Source: Clostridium sp. UBA5530
Lineage (GTDB): Bacteria > Bacillota > Clostridia > Clostridiales > Clostridiaceae
Assembly (NCBI GenBank): GCA_002423705.1
Contig: DINW01000002.1
Span: 52,620-65,335, forward strand
Reading direction: 5' to 3'
Length of the DNA: 12,716 nt
The notes beneath the pieces are model-generated. The model was not told where the DNA came from and did no database searches. It worked only from the letters and a program-made list of their open reading frames with translations. This document shows, one piece after another, positions 6,160 through 12,716 of the stretch (the first letter of the stretch is position 1; each line of letters starts with the position of its first letter). A program made the position numbers and the translations under genes.

Positions 6160-8067
6160 TTATTTTTTACTATTCTCTATGGCTTCATTTAATTCATTTA
6201 AATAAGTCCATCTATCATATTTCTCTTCTAAAAGTTTTTCTGTATGTTCTTTTTCTTTTAGTAGTTCTTGAAGTTTAACAAAATCTGCTGCGTTTTTCTC
6301 TATGTCTTGATCTAATTGCCCTATGCTGTTCTCTAGTTCTTCTATAACCTGGTCTATTTCTTCAAATTCCCTCTGTTCTTTAAATGAAAACTTTAATGGT
6401 TTTTCTTTTTTATTTTCTCTATCCCTTGAAACTGTTTTTTCTTTCTTCTCACAGCCTTCCACAGGTGTTGATGATTTTTTATCCACCATTGTGGATAAGT
6501 AATCCTCATAATTACCATTGTACCCTTCTATCTTTCCTTCACCCTCATAAGAAAATATCTTGTTGCAAATTCTGTCTAGAAAATATCTATCGTGGGATAC
6601 TGCTATGACAGGCCCATTGAAATCATCTATAAAATCCTCCAATATAGTTAAGGTAGCTATATCTAGGTCATTAGTAGGTTCATCTAATAAAAGCACATTA
6701 GGCCCTCCCATAAGTACTCTTAAAAGATATAATCTTCTTCTTTCCCCTCCAGATAGCTTTCCTATAGGTGTATATTGCATAGATCCGTTGAATAAAAATC
6801 TTTCTAGCATCTGGGATGCAGTAATCTTATCTCCATTAGCTAAAGGTAAGTATTCCCCTATTTCCTTAATGTACTCTATAACTCTCATATCCTCATCCAT
6901 GTGGTATGTCTCTTGAGAAAAATAACCTATATTTACTGTGTCCCCTATATCCACTACTCCCTTATCTGGTTCTATATTGCCATTGATTATATTCATAAGA
7001 GTGGATTTTCCTATACCATTGGGACCTACTATACCTATCCTATCATCTCTTAGTAGTATGTAATCAAAATCATCAATAAAGGTCTCACCCTGAAAAGCCT
7101 TTGTAATGTGATTAAGCTCTATTATTTTATTCCCTAGCCTTGATCCCTGAACAGATATTTCTACTGAACTGTCATTTATGTCTACCATATCATCTTTGAG
7201 ACTATTAAATCTATCTATCCTAGCTTTTTGTTTAGTACTTCTAGCCTTAGCCCCTCTTTTAATCCATGCTAGTTCCTTTTTAAATAGGCTTTCTCTCTTT
7301 CTTTGGGCTGCTACATCTTGAATCTCCCTCTCAGCCTTCTTCTCCACAAATAAGCTATAGTTTCCTTCATAGGTATATAAATTTCCTTCATCTAATTCAA
7401 TGATTCTGTTGGTTACTCTATCTAAAAAGTATCTATCATGGGTGATCATGATAAGAGCGCCCCGTCTACTATTTAAGTACTCTTCTAACCATTGAATGGT
7501 GCTGCTATCCATATGATTAGTAGGTTCATCTAATATCAAAAGGTCACTAGGAGTTATAAGAGCACTAGCAAGGGATATCCTTTTTCTCTGGCCTCCTGAA
7601 AGTTCCCCAACCTTAGCCTTAAAATCCTTAATTCCTAGCTTAGTTAAGATTGTCTTTGCTTCACTTTCCAAATCCCAAAGGTTCATATTGTCTATCTGAC
7701 TTTGAAGTGATATAAGCCTATCTGACAAATTTTCACATTCATTAACCCTCTCTAGTACATCTTCATAATCCCTTAATAGCTTCATTTCTTTAGATGTTCC
7801 TTTAAAAACTTGTTCTAAAACTGTAGCCTGAAAATCATATTCCGGATTTTGAGAAAGATACTCTATTCTTATTTTATTTCCCTTTGTTATGGATCCACTA
7901 TCTTCATGTTCCACCCCTGCTATTATTTTAAGGAAGGTGGATTTTCCTGTTCCATTTATGCCTATTACTCCTATTATATCCCCTTCATTTATTCCTAAAG
8001 ATATATTATTTAACAGCTTTTTTTCGCTGTAACTCTTACTTATATTTTCTAATGTAATTAAATTCAT
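6160..8067 (-). CDS. ABC-F family ATPase, Uup-like
   Basis: This is a soluble protein with two ATP-binding cassettes and no membrane domain. ABC-F proteins bind the ribosomal E site and relieve stalled or inhibited translation. The protein is 635 aa. Cassette 1 has Walker A GINGTGKST (36-44), signature LSGGQ (156-160) and Walker B LLILDEPTNH. Cassette 2 has GPNGIGKST (348-356), LSGGE (438-442) and LLLDEPTND. The linker between them carries the basic RRGAKARSTKQKARI stretch. Residues about 560-635 are a coiled coil, the C-terminal extension typical of Uup and relatives, which argues for a housekeeping type rather than a resistance protein. The start has AGGAGGA at ideal spacing. The leader from the promoter at 8101-8129 is only about 27 nt and lacks the attenuator commonly found before antibiotic-induced ABC-F genes. 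It is divergent from an rRNA methyltransferase gene. Confidence 0.93.
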   Translation of the reverse strand: MNLITLENISKSYSEKKLLNNISLGINEGDIIGVIGINGTGKSTFLKIIAGVEHEDSGSITKGNKIRIEYLSQNPEYDFQATVLEQVFKGTSKEMKLLRDYEDVLERVNECENLSDRLISLQSQIDNMNLWDLESEAKTILTKLGIKDFKAKVGELSGGQRKRISLASALITPSDLLILDEPTNHMDSSTIQWLEEYLNSRRGALIMITHDRYFLDRVTNRIIELDEGNLYTYEGNYSLFVEKKAEREIQDVAAQRKRESLFKKELAWIKRGAKARSTKQKARIDRFNSLKDDMVDINDSSVEISVQGSRLGNKIIELNHITKAFQGETFIDDFDYILLRDDRIGIVGPNGIGKSTLMNIINGNIEPDKGVVDIGDTVNIGYFSQETYHMDEDMRVIEYIKEIGEYLPLANGDKITASQMLERFLFNGSMQYTPIGKLSGGERRRLYLLRVLMGGPNVLLLDEPTNDLDIATLTILEDFIDDFNGPVIAVSHDRYFLDRICNKIFSYEGEGKIEGYNGNYEDYLSTMVDKKSSTPVEGCEKKEKTVSRDRENKKEKPLKFSFKEQREFEEIDQVIEELENSIGQLDQDIEKNAADFVKLQELLKEKEHTEKLLEEKYDRWTYLNELNEAIENSKK

Positions 8068-8100
8068 ATAAAATCCTCCTCCAGTGAGTATACCTTATTA

Positions 8101-8129
8101 ATTATAGGCTAAGATTGAACTTTATACAA
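8101..8129 (-). promoter_or_regulatory. Promoter of the ABC-F gene
   Basis: On the minus strand TTGTAT (8124-8129) and a perfect TATAAT (8101-8106) are separated by exactly 17 bases. This fits a housekeeping sigma-A promoter 33 bases before the start codon. Confidence 0.7.
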
Positions 8130-8172
8130 AATAAAATTATGTGGTCCTTAAAAATATTTCCCAAGATACTTT

Positions 8173-8201
8173 TAGGTAGCCTTCTTAAAATATGGTATAA
8201 T
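8173..8201 (+). promoter_or_regulatory. Extended -10 promoter of the rRNA methyltransferase gene
   Basis: TGGTATAAT (8193-8201) is an extended -10 with a perfect TATAAT. The -35 position holds only TAGGTA (8173-8178), which is poor. It lies 33 bases before the TTG start. Confidence 0.6.
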
Positions 8202-8234
8202 CTAATATATTAATTTACAAAGGAGCTGAGCTTT

Positions 8235-9410
8235 TTGTCGTCAAAATTTTATTTACATAAAGGCAAAGGTCGTAAGGCCGAAAATGGTTGTCCATGGATA
8301 TATACTGATGAAATTAATGAATATGATGGTGAATATACCAATGGTGATATTGTTGAAGTTTATAACTTTAAGGCAAACTTTATTGGAAAAGGATATATAA
8401 ATGATGCTTCAAAAATTACAATAAGGATTATGACAAGGAATATAGATGAGGCCATAGATAGGAATTTTTTCAAAAAGCGTATGGAAGCTGCTTGGGAGTA
8501 CAGAAAAAAGCTCATTGATACCTCCAGTTGTCGTTTCATATTTGGAGAAGCTGACTTCTTACCTGGCCTTACTGTTGACAAATATGAGGATTACTATGTT
8601 ATACAAATCTCTTCCCTAGGTATGGATAAATATAGAGATATAATTGTTGATATATTGATGAATGATTTTCATGGTAAAGGTGTTTATGAAAGAAGTGATA
8701 TAGCCTCTAGAGAACTTGAAGGTCTATGCCAGAAAAAAGGCTTTTTAACAGAGCCCTTTCCTACAGATATCGAAATCACCGAAAACGGTGTTAAATATTT
8801 AGTAGATTTAGAAAATGGCCAAAAAACAGGATTTTTCTTAGACCAAAAGGAAAATAGAAAGGCCATCCATAGAATATGCAAAGATGCCACAGTTTTGGAT
8901 TGCTTCACCCATACAGGATCCTTTGCTTTAAATGCTGGTATAGCAGGAGCAAAATCTGTTCTTGGAGTAGATGTTTCTGCCCACGCTATAGAATGTGCTA
9001 AAAAAAATGCGGAGCTTAATAATCTTGAAAATATAGTAGACTTTCAATGTCACAATGCCTTTGATGTACTTCCTCAGTGGGCAAAAGAAGGGAAACAGTT
9101 TGACGTTGTTATTTTAGATCCTCCTGCCTTTACAAAGTCAAGAAACACAATAAACGGGGCTAAAAGGGGCTATAAAGAAATCAACCTTAGAGGCTTGAAA
9201 ATGGTAAAACCCTATGGCTATTTTGTAACCTGCTCATGTTCTCATTTCATGAAAGAGGACTTATTAAAAGCTACCATCATGGAGGCAGCCATGGATGCTA
9301 GAAGGTCTATACGACAAGTAGAATTTAGAACTCAAAGTGCGGATCACCCAATTCTATGGAATAGTGACGAATCTTATTATTTAAAATTTTATATATTCCA
9401 AGTAGTTTAA
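8235..9410 (+). CDS. Class I SAM-dependent rRNA methyltransferase, RlmI/RlmK (YwbD) type
   Basis: This cytosolic RNA methyltransferase of 391 aa uses S-adenosylmethionine. The E. coli relative RlmI makes m5C1962 in 23S rRNA; the same site is the best guess here. Residues 1-70 form a PUA-like RNA-binding domain starting FYLHKGKGRKAENGCPWIY. The family block NGQKTGFFLDQKENR is at 194-208. The SAM site is VLDCFTHTGSFAL (220-232), with DVS at 246-248. Catalytic motif IV is LDPPAF (294-299), followed by RGYKEINL and then TCSCS (332-336) containing the cysteines expected of an m5C enzyme, and SADHP near the end. Length and motif order match the full family. The start is TTG, with AGGAG nine bases upstream and no better in-frame ATG nearby. 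Divergent from an ABC-F gene, with its own promoter and terminator. Confidence 0.92.
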   Translation: MSSKFYLHKGKGRKAENGCPWIYTDEINEYDGEYTNGDIVEVYNFKANFIGKGYINDASKITIRIMTRNIDEAIDRNFFKKRMEAAWEYRKKLIDTSSCRFIFGEADFLPGLTVDKYEDYYVIQISSLGMDKYRDIIVDILMNDFHGKGVYERSDIASRELEGLCQKKGFLTEPFPTDIEITENGVKYLVDLENGQKTGFFLDQKENRKAIHRICKDATVLDCFTHTGSFALNAGIAGAKSVLGVDVSAHAIECAKKNAELNNLENIVDFQCHNAFDVLPQWAKEGKQFDVVILDPPAFTKSRNTINGAKRGYKEINLRGLKMVKPYGYFVTCSCSHFMKEDLLKATIMEAAMDARRSIRQVEFRTQSADHPILWNSDESYYLKFYIFQVV

Positions 9411-9421
9411 CAGCATAAATT

Positions 9422-9451
9422 GGGGAATACTCATTGAAAAAAGTATTCCCC
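9422..9451. terminator. Terminator hairpin after the rRNA methyltransferase gene
   Basis: GGGGAATACT (9422-9431) and AGTATTCCCC (9442-9451) form a perfect 10-bp stem with a ten-base A-rich loop, followed on the plus strand by TTGCTTGTT. It lies between converging genes and probably also serves comB. Confidence 0.85.
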
Positions 9452-9458
9452 TTGCTTG

Positions 9459-10169
9459 TTATACTATATATCCATTTATAAACTCTGGTACTATGTCAGT
9501 GATATCCTTCTGCATACAATATTCTAAATCCTTCTCTAGGCCTAAGGACTTGATAACATTATAGTGCCTTGCACCCTTTATAAAGGATTCTATATCTTTA
9601 TTATTATCATATATATACTTTGCAGTGGTAGCTATGTCTGTAAGCTCTATATCTGATTTTTTTTCTTTCATACAATCTATTATATATCCTGCACATATAA
9701 AATCATCCATAGAGAACTGCCCATATGTTCCTGCATTTACTATAACTACATCTTTATTCATGGCTAAAAGCTTTTCACTAATGGCCTTAGCATTTAGCAT
9801 AGCTGCAATAAATATATTGGTAGCTCCACTACATCCTTTGATAGCCCTTGTGCCATTGGTTGTAGTTATAGCTACAACATTGCCCTTTACCGTAGATTTA
9901 TCATATTCTAAGGGTGAGTTAGATAAATTAAAACCCTCTATTTTCAGAGCATTTCTCTCTCCACCTAGCAACACTTTGTCCACAGACTCCTTTGAATATT
10001 TAAAAGCTTCCTCTATTTGAAGAAATGGCACAACCTTCTTGGCTCCATTGTGAAGGGCTGTTACTATTACTGAAGTTGCTCTAAGCATGTCTATAACTAT
10101 AGCTACTTTATCCTGAAGTTCCCCTTCTTTAATATGTTCTGCTGATATAATTACATCAACCTTCATCAT
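9459..10169 (-). CDS. comB: ComB family 2-phosphosulfolactate phosphatase
   Basis: ComB hydrolyses 2-phosphosulfolactate to sulfolactate and phosphate, a Mg-dependent step first known from coenzyme M synthesis in methanogens. The 236-aa protein has the full set of family blocks: VIDMLRATS (25-33), LLGGER (67-72), NSPLEY (84-89), TTTNGTRA (102-109), NAGTYGQ and the acidic SMDDF (153-157). Its length is normal. Bacterial homologues occur in organisms that make no coenzyme M; in Bacillus a homologue is linked to sulfolactate in spores. No ComA (phosphosulfolactate synthase) gene is visible here, so the physiological substrate is uncertain. Two Met codons begin the frame; GGGAG lies five or eight bases before them, so the second (10166) is also possible. 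It starts 21 bases after a PucR/CdaR-type regulator gene, suggesting one operon. Confidence 0.9.
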   Translation of the reverse strand: MMKVDVIISAEHIKEGELQDKVAIVIDMLRATSVIVTALHNGAKKVVPFLQIEEAFKYSKESVDKVLLGGERNALKIEGFNLSNSPLEYDKSTVKGNVVAITTTNGTRAIKGCSGATNIFIAAMLNAKAISEKLLAMNKDVVIVNAGTYGQFSMDDFICAGYIIDCMKEKKSDIELTDIATTAKYIYDNNKDIESFIKGARHYNVIKSLGLEKDLEYCMQKDITDIVPEFINGYIV

Positions 10170-10190
10170 ATCATCTCCCTAGATGTTTAA

Positions 10191-11132
10191 TTATTTTAAC
10201 TCTTTCCAGATTAAAAATGCAATAGTAAATGTAGCTGCTTCTCTAAAGTTCCTTATATCATATCCTGTGTCCTTTGCTATTTTATCCAATCTGTAGATAA
10301 GAGTATTTCTATGTATGTACAAATTTTTTGCGGCTTCGCTTATATTAAGATTGCAGCATATGAATTCTTCAATGGTGTTTAACATTTCATCATCAAAATT
10401 GCTAAACTTATCTTTAAATTCATTGTAGTACTCACTTTTAACCTTATTGCTTATACTACAAATAGCCCTTTCAAAGAACATATTACAGTAATTATATATG
10501 TTATCTTTTCCCCCTAACCTTTTACCTAGGTTCATTGCTTCCTTAGCTTCCTCATAAGCAATTTTTACATCCTCTAGATTGTGGGCCATCTCTCCGTAGC
10601 TTGCATAACATCTACAATGAAGTTTCCCACATAATAAACTTATAATATCTTCACATTGTTTATCTATATCATCAAAGCCACCTATAAGTACTATATCATC
10701 ACCATATATCATTGAAATGACCTGATTATCTTCATAAATATTCTTTAATATACTTAATGCTTCATATTTACTTCCTTCTACAGAAATTATTATTAAATTA
10801 CATCCGTTTTCCACCATAGGAAGGTTTCTTTCGCATTTATCTAAGGGTACCTTATTGCCTTGAAGAACATCTCCAAAAAATTGTTCCCTTAAATAAAATA
10901 AATCTCTATACTTGTCCTCAACATAACATTTAATAACAGGCAAACACTTTTGAAAGTCCTTAGCTACCTCTAAAGTTCCACACCCATTTCCTAGTCTAAC
11001 TTTTATACATTGTTTTTCTTCTGTCCCCTGTGGAAGGCCATGAAAGATTGTTGTATTGCATTCATCCATAAGGTTAAATTCTACTCCTGTGTTTTTGCTC
11101 AACTCTTCCAAAAAATTTTTAAAATAATACAT
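10191..11132 (-). CDS. PucR/CdaR-type helix-turn-helix transcriptional regulator
   Basis: This is a regulator of 313 aa. The C-terminal helix-turn-helix (about 255-311) is the PucR-family type: NISEAAKNLYIHRNTLIYRL, then a DTGYDIRNF-like loop and a hydrophobic last helix. Residues about 108-210 resemble the degenerate GGDEF-like domain of CdaR proteins (LIIISVEG, IYGDDIVLIGGF, CYASYGEMAHNLEDVKIAYE). The N-terminal 80 residues are Cys-rich (C25, C42, C51, C63, C69) and do not resemble a standard sugar-diacid domain; a redox or metal role is only speculation. The ribosome binding site AGGAGGT is strong and well spaced. The next gene, comB, follows after 21 bases. CdaR relatives usually activate genes for uptake or catabolism of a small acid; a sulfonate or hydroxy acid would fit the neighbour, which is inference. 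Confidence 0.88.
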   Translation of the reverse strand: MYYFKNFLEELSKNTGVEFNLMDECNTTIFHGLPQGTEEKQCIKVRLGNGCGTLEVAKDFQKCLPVIKCYVEDKYRDLFYLREQFFGDVLQGNKVPLDKCERNLPMVENGCNLIIISVEGSKYEALSILKNIYEDNQVISMIYGDDIVLIGGFDDIDKQCEDIISLLCGKLHCRCYASYGEMAHNLEDVKIAYEEAKEAMNLGKRLGGKDNIYNYCNMFFERAICSISNKVKSEYYNEFKDKFSNFDDEMLNTIEEFICCNLNISEAAKNLYIHRNTLIYRLDKIAKDTGYDIRNFREAATFTIAFLIWKELK

Positions 11133-11172
11133 TAAAGCTACCTCCTACCATTATTCCTATGTATATTCCGCA

Positions 11173-11178
11173 ATTATA
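11173..11178 (-). promoter_or_regulatory. Candidate -10 box for the PucR-comB unit
   Basis: The minus strand reads TATAAT, with TTGTTT 15 bases upstream as a weak -35. It lies 40 bases before the start codon. No terminator for the preceding radical SAM gene is visible in 11133-11274, so read-through is also possible. Confidence 0.4.
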
Positions 11179-11274
11179 ACTTTTTTTCTTTCAAAACAAT
11201 AATTAATAATATTAGGAAAACTTTTATTATTCCTTTATTATATCTTAGTGCTTATACGTGTTTTATCAATTAAA

Positions 11275-12207
11275 CTAGTTGTCATTAAATTTTTTTCCTT
11301 GATAGATTTCATGTTCCTCAACATATTGATCGATAGCATTTAAAACTTCCCATTTTTTCAAACTCCACTTAGGTTCTATAAGCAAATCCCGTGGGGCATC
11401 TCCTGTTAGCCTATGAATTACAACAGCAGGAGGTAATAAAGAAATTGTTTCTCCTATTAGTTCTACATATTCCTGCTGATTCAGAAATTTTAACTGTCCT
11501 TTTTCATATAATTTCACCATAGGTGTGTCCTTCATAAGATGTAAAAGGTGTATTTTTACCCCTTGAATATCTTTGGTAGATATATATCTTATGGTGTTCA
11601 GCATATCCTCCCTAGTTTCCCCTGGTAATCCGAAAATAGTGTGAACCACTACGTCTATATTTCTCTTTCTTAGATTCTCCAAAGATTTTTCAAAGGTGTT
11701 TAACTCATATCCCCTATTTATAATTTTAGCTGTGGTCTCCTTGGAGGTCTGAAGGCCTAGCTCTACCCATAGGTAGGTTTTTTTACTTATCTCTTCCAAT
11801 AAATCTAAGACTTCCTCCCCTAAACAGTCTGGTCTTGTTGCTATAGCTAGGGCTACTACATCCTCTTGTTTCAACGCCTCTTCATACTTTTTTCTTAAAA
11901 ACTCTATAGTGCCATAGGTATTAGTATAGGCTTGAAAATAAGCTATATACTTTCCGGTACTCCACTTTTTCTGCATCATTTCCTTTATTTCTTTGAATTG
12001 ATGTGATATAGAATCCTCATTGTCTCCTGCAAAATCTCCCGACCCTCGAGCACTGCAAAATATACATCCTCCCTTGCTTATAGTTCCATCTCTATTGGGA
12101 CACGAAAACCCAGCATCAAGAGAAATTTTAAATACTTTTTCTCCAAACTTTTCTCTTAAAAAATAATTCAAGTTATTATATCTTTTTTGTCCCCATATCT
12201 TTCTCAT
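11275..12207 (-). CDS. TIGR01212 family radical SAM protein (YhcC/YtqA type)
   Basis: This is a radical SAM enzyme with a 4Fe-4S cluster that cleaves S-adenosylmethionine, expected in the cytoplasm. At 310 aa it has the usual family length. The cluster cysteines are C36, C48 and C51 in FSCPNRDGTISKGGCIFC, the widely spaced C-x11-C-x2-C of this family rather than CxxxCxxC. YFQAYTNTYG (about 90-99), LAIATRPDC, WVELGLQT and VHTIFGLPGE are family blocks along the barrel, and a C-terminal radical_SAM_C region follows (HRLTGDAPRDLLI). The Bacillus homologue YtqA has been reported as MnmL, acting in wobble uridine (mnm5s2U) modification of tRNA; that is a good candidate role. The partner methyltransferase YtqB/MnmM is not in the window. 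AGAGGA lies at good spacing. It begins 48 bases after an unrecognised upstream gene and may share its transcript. Confidence 0.92.
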   Translation of the reverse strand: MRKIWGQKRYNNLNYFLREKFGEKVFKISLDAGFSCPNRDGTISKGGCIFCSARGSGDFAGDNEDSISHQFKEIKEMMQKKWSTGKYIAYFQAYTNTYGTIEFLRKKYEEALKQEDVVALAIATRPDCLGEEVLDLLEEISKKTYLWVELGLQTSKETTAKIINRGYELNTFEKSLENLRKRNIDVVVHTIFGLPGETREDMLNTIRYISTKDIQGVKIHLLHLMKDTPMVKLYEKGQLKFLNQQEYVELIGETISLLPPAVVIHRLTGDAPRDLLIEPKWSLKKWEVLNAIDQYVEEHEIYQGKKFNDN

Positions 12208-12255
12208 GATGTTGTCCTCTCATTTGTAAAATTACTTACTAATTATAAGTATACA

Positions 12256-12716
12256 TTATAATTTTTTAATCTTAAAGTCTTTTAAATCAATCTGCCAAAT
12301 TCCATTTAAGTTTTTATATGTTTCCTCATTATCCTCCACTGCTTTTACCTCTATATAAAGATGATTTTTGTCGAAATTAGAAAAACTTACATGCACCTTA
12401 TCTTTAGGAAATTGTTTTTCTATACCAATACCCATTGCTTCTCCAGATTCTGCATTATAGCATCTTATAAAATCAATACCCTCTGGAGTTTTATATTGAA
12501 CTACTAGAAACTTTTCATCCTTTGAAAAGCTCATAAGAACAACCTTGCTATCATTTATTAAATCTATTGAAATTAACTCCTTTCCTAAAGGTGTTTCCCT
12601 AACCTTATTCTTGGAATTATCTTTATTGTCATCGCTTTCATTGCCATTGTTCTGTTTATCTCCCTGTACTCCCAAGGTTTCTTCTATCTTCACAATGGCT
12701 ATGAATGTACCCTTTT
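12256..12716 (-). CDS. Hypothetical protein, N-terminus cut by the window edge
   Basis: The reading frame stays open from its stop at 12256 to the right edge, so the start lies outside. A GTG at 12691-12693 is in frame but has no clear ribosome binding site. The codons before it read GTFIAI, a hydrophobic run that may be the end of a membrane anchor. Next comes a hydrophilic, probably disordered linker rich in Asn, Asp and Lys (QNNGNESDDNKDNSKNK). After it about 100 residues look like beta strands (VVLMSFSKDEKFLVVQYK, HVSFSNFDKNHLYIEVKA, GIWQIDLKDFKIKKL), the style of WD40- or propeller-like extracytoplasmic domains. If so, it is a membrane-anchored protein with an outward domain. I recognise no family. 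The radical SAM gene follows after 48 bases. Confidence 0.6.
   Translation of the reverse strand, partial: KGTFIAIVKIEETLGVQGDKQNNGNESDDNKDNSKNKVRETPLGKELISIDLINDSKVVLMSFSKDEKFLVVQYKTPEGIDFIRCYNAESGEAMGIGIEKQFPKDKVHVSFSNFDKNHLYIEVKAVEDNEETYKNLNGIWQIDLKDFKIKKL

Noticed and set aside
6384..6916. Plus-strand frames opposite the ABC-F gene
   Set aside because: They overlap the ABC-F C-terminal coiled coil and second cassette, which are certain coding sequence.
6160..8067. ABC-F protein as an antibiotic resistance determinant
   Set aside because: The C-terminal coiled coil points to the Uup-like housekeeping group, and the short leader has no attenuator.
8360..8908. Minus-strand frames inside the rRNA methyltransferase gene
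   Set aside because: They are shadows of a well-conserved gene, without start signals.
9625..10020. Hydrophobic plus-strand frame opposite comB
   Set aside because: It looks membrane-like but is the complement of conserved ComB motifs.

Overview
The window looks like chromosomal DNA of a low-GC, Gram-positive anaerobe of the Clostridium type. The DNA is AT-rich, ribosome binding sites are strong (AGGAGG-like), GTG and TTG starts occur, and the protein families (GAF-LuxR regulator, PucR/CdaR regulator with ComB, ABC-F ATPase, YtqA/YhcC-type radical SAM enzyme, RlmI-type methyltransferase) are all common in clostridia. I could not assign a species. I see no tRNA, rRNA, CRISPR array, prophage or intact insertion sequence.

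Positions 31-3733 form a minus-strand regulatory cluster, read LuxR-type regulator, then a divergent HD-domain protein, then an AraC-type regulator with a GyrI-like ligand domain. The first two genes are 58 bases apart with no visible terminator and may be co-transcribed. The AraC gene lies a further 108 bases downstream.

Positions 3734-4261 are a 528-base divergent intergenic region and the most unusual part of the window. On the LuxR side is a leader of about 220 nt with a long stem-loop, a 59-bp imperfect tandem repeat and mutually exclusive helices. A 7-nt loop segment there is perfectly complementary to the presumed LuxR ribosome binding site. On the other side, three stem-loops in a row precede a short-chain dehydrogenase gene. 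I could match neither leader to a riboswitch class I know.

Positions 4262-5857 hold the SDR gene (+) converging on a gene for a soluble coiled-coil protein of unknown function (-), with a bidirectional terminator between them. Positions 6108-9451 hold an ABC-F ATPase (-) and an RlmI-type 23S rRNA methyltransferase (+), divergent from a shared region with recognisable promoters for both. Both fit ribosome and RNA maintenance. A perfect hairpin ends the methyltransferase gene.

Positions 9459-11132 carry a PucR/CdaR-type regulator followed 21 bases later by comB (2-phosphosulfolactate phosphatase family), probably one operon. Positions 11275-12716 carry a TIGR01212 radical SAM protein, a candidate tRNA wobble-modification enzyme, preceded by an unrecognised gene cut by the right window edge.
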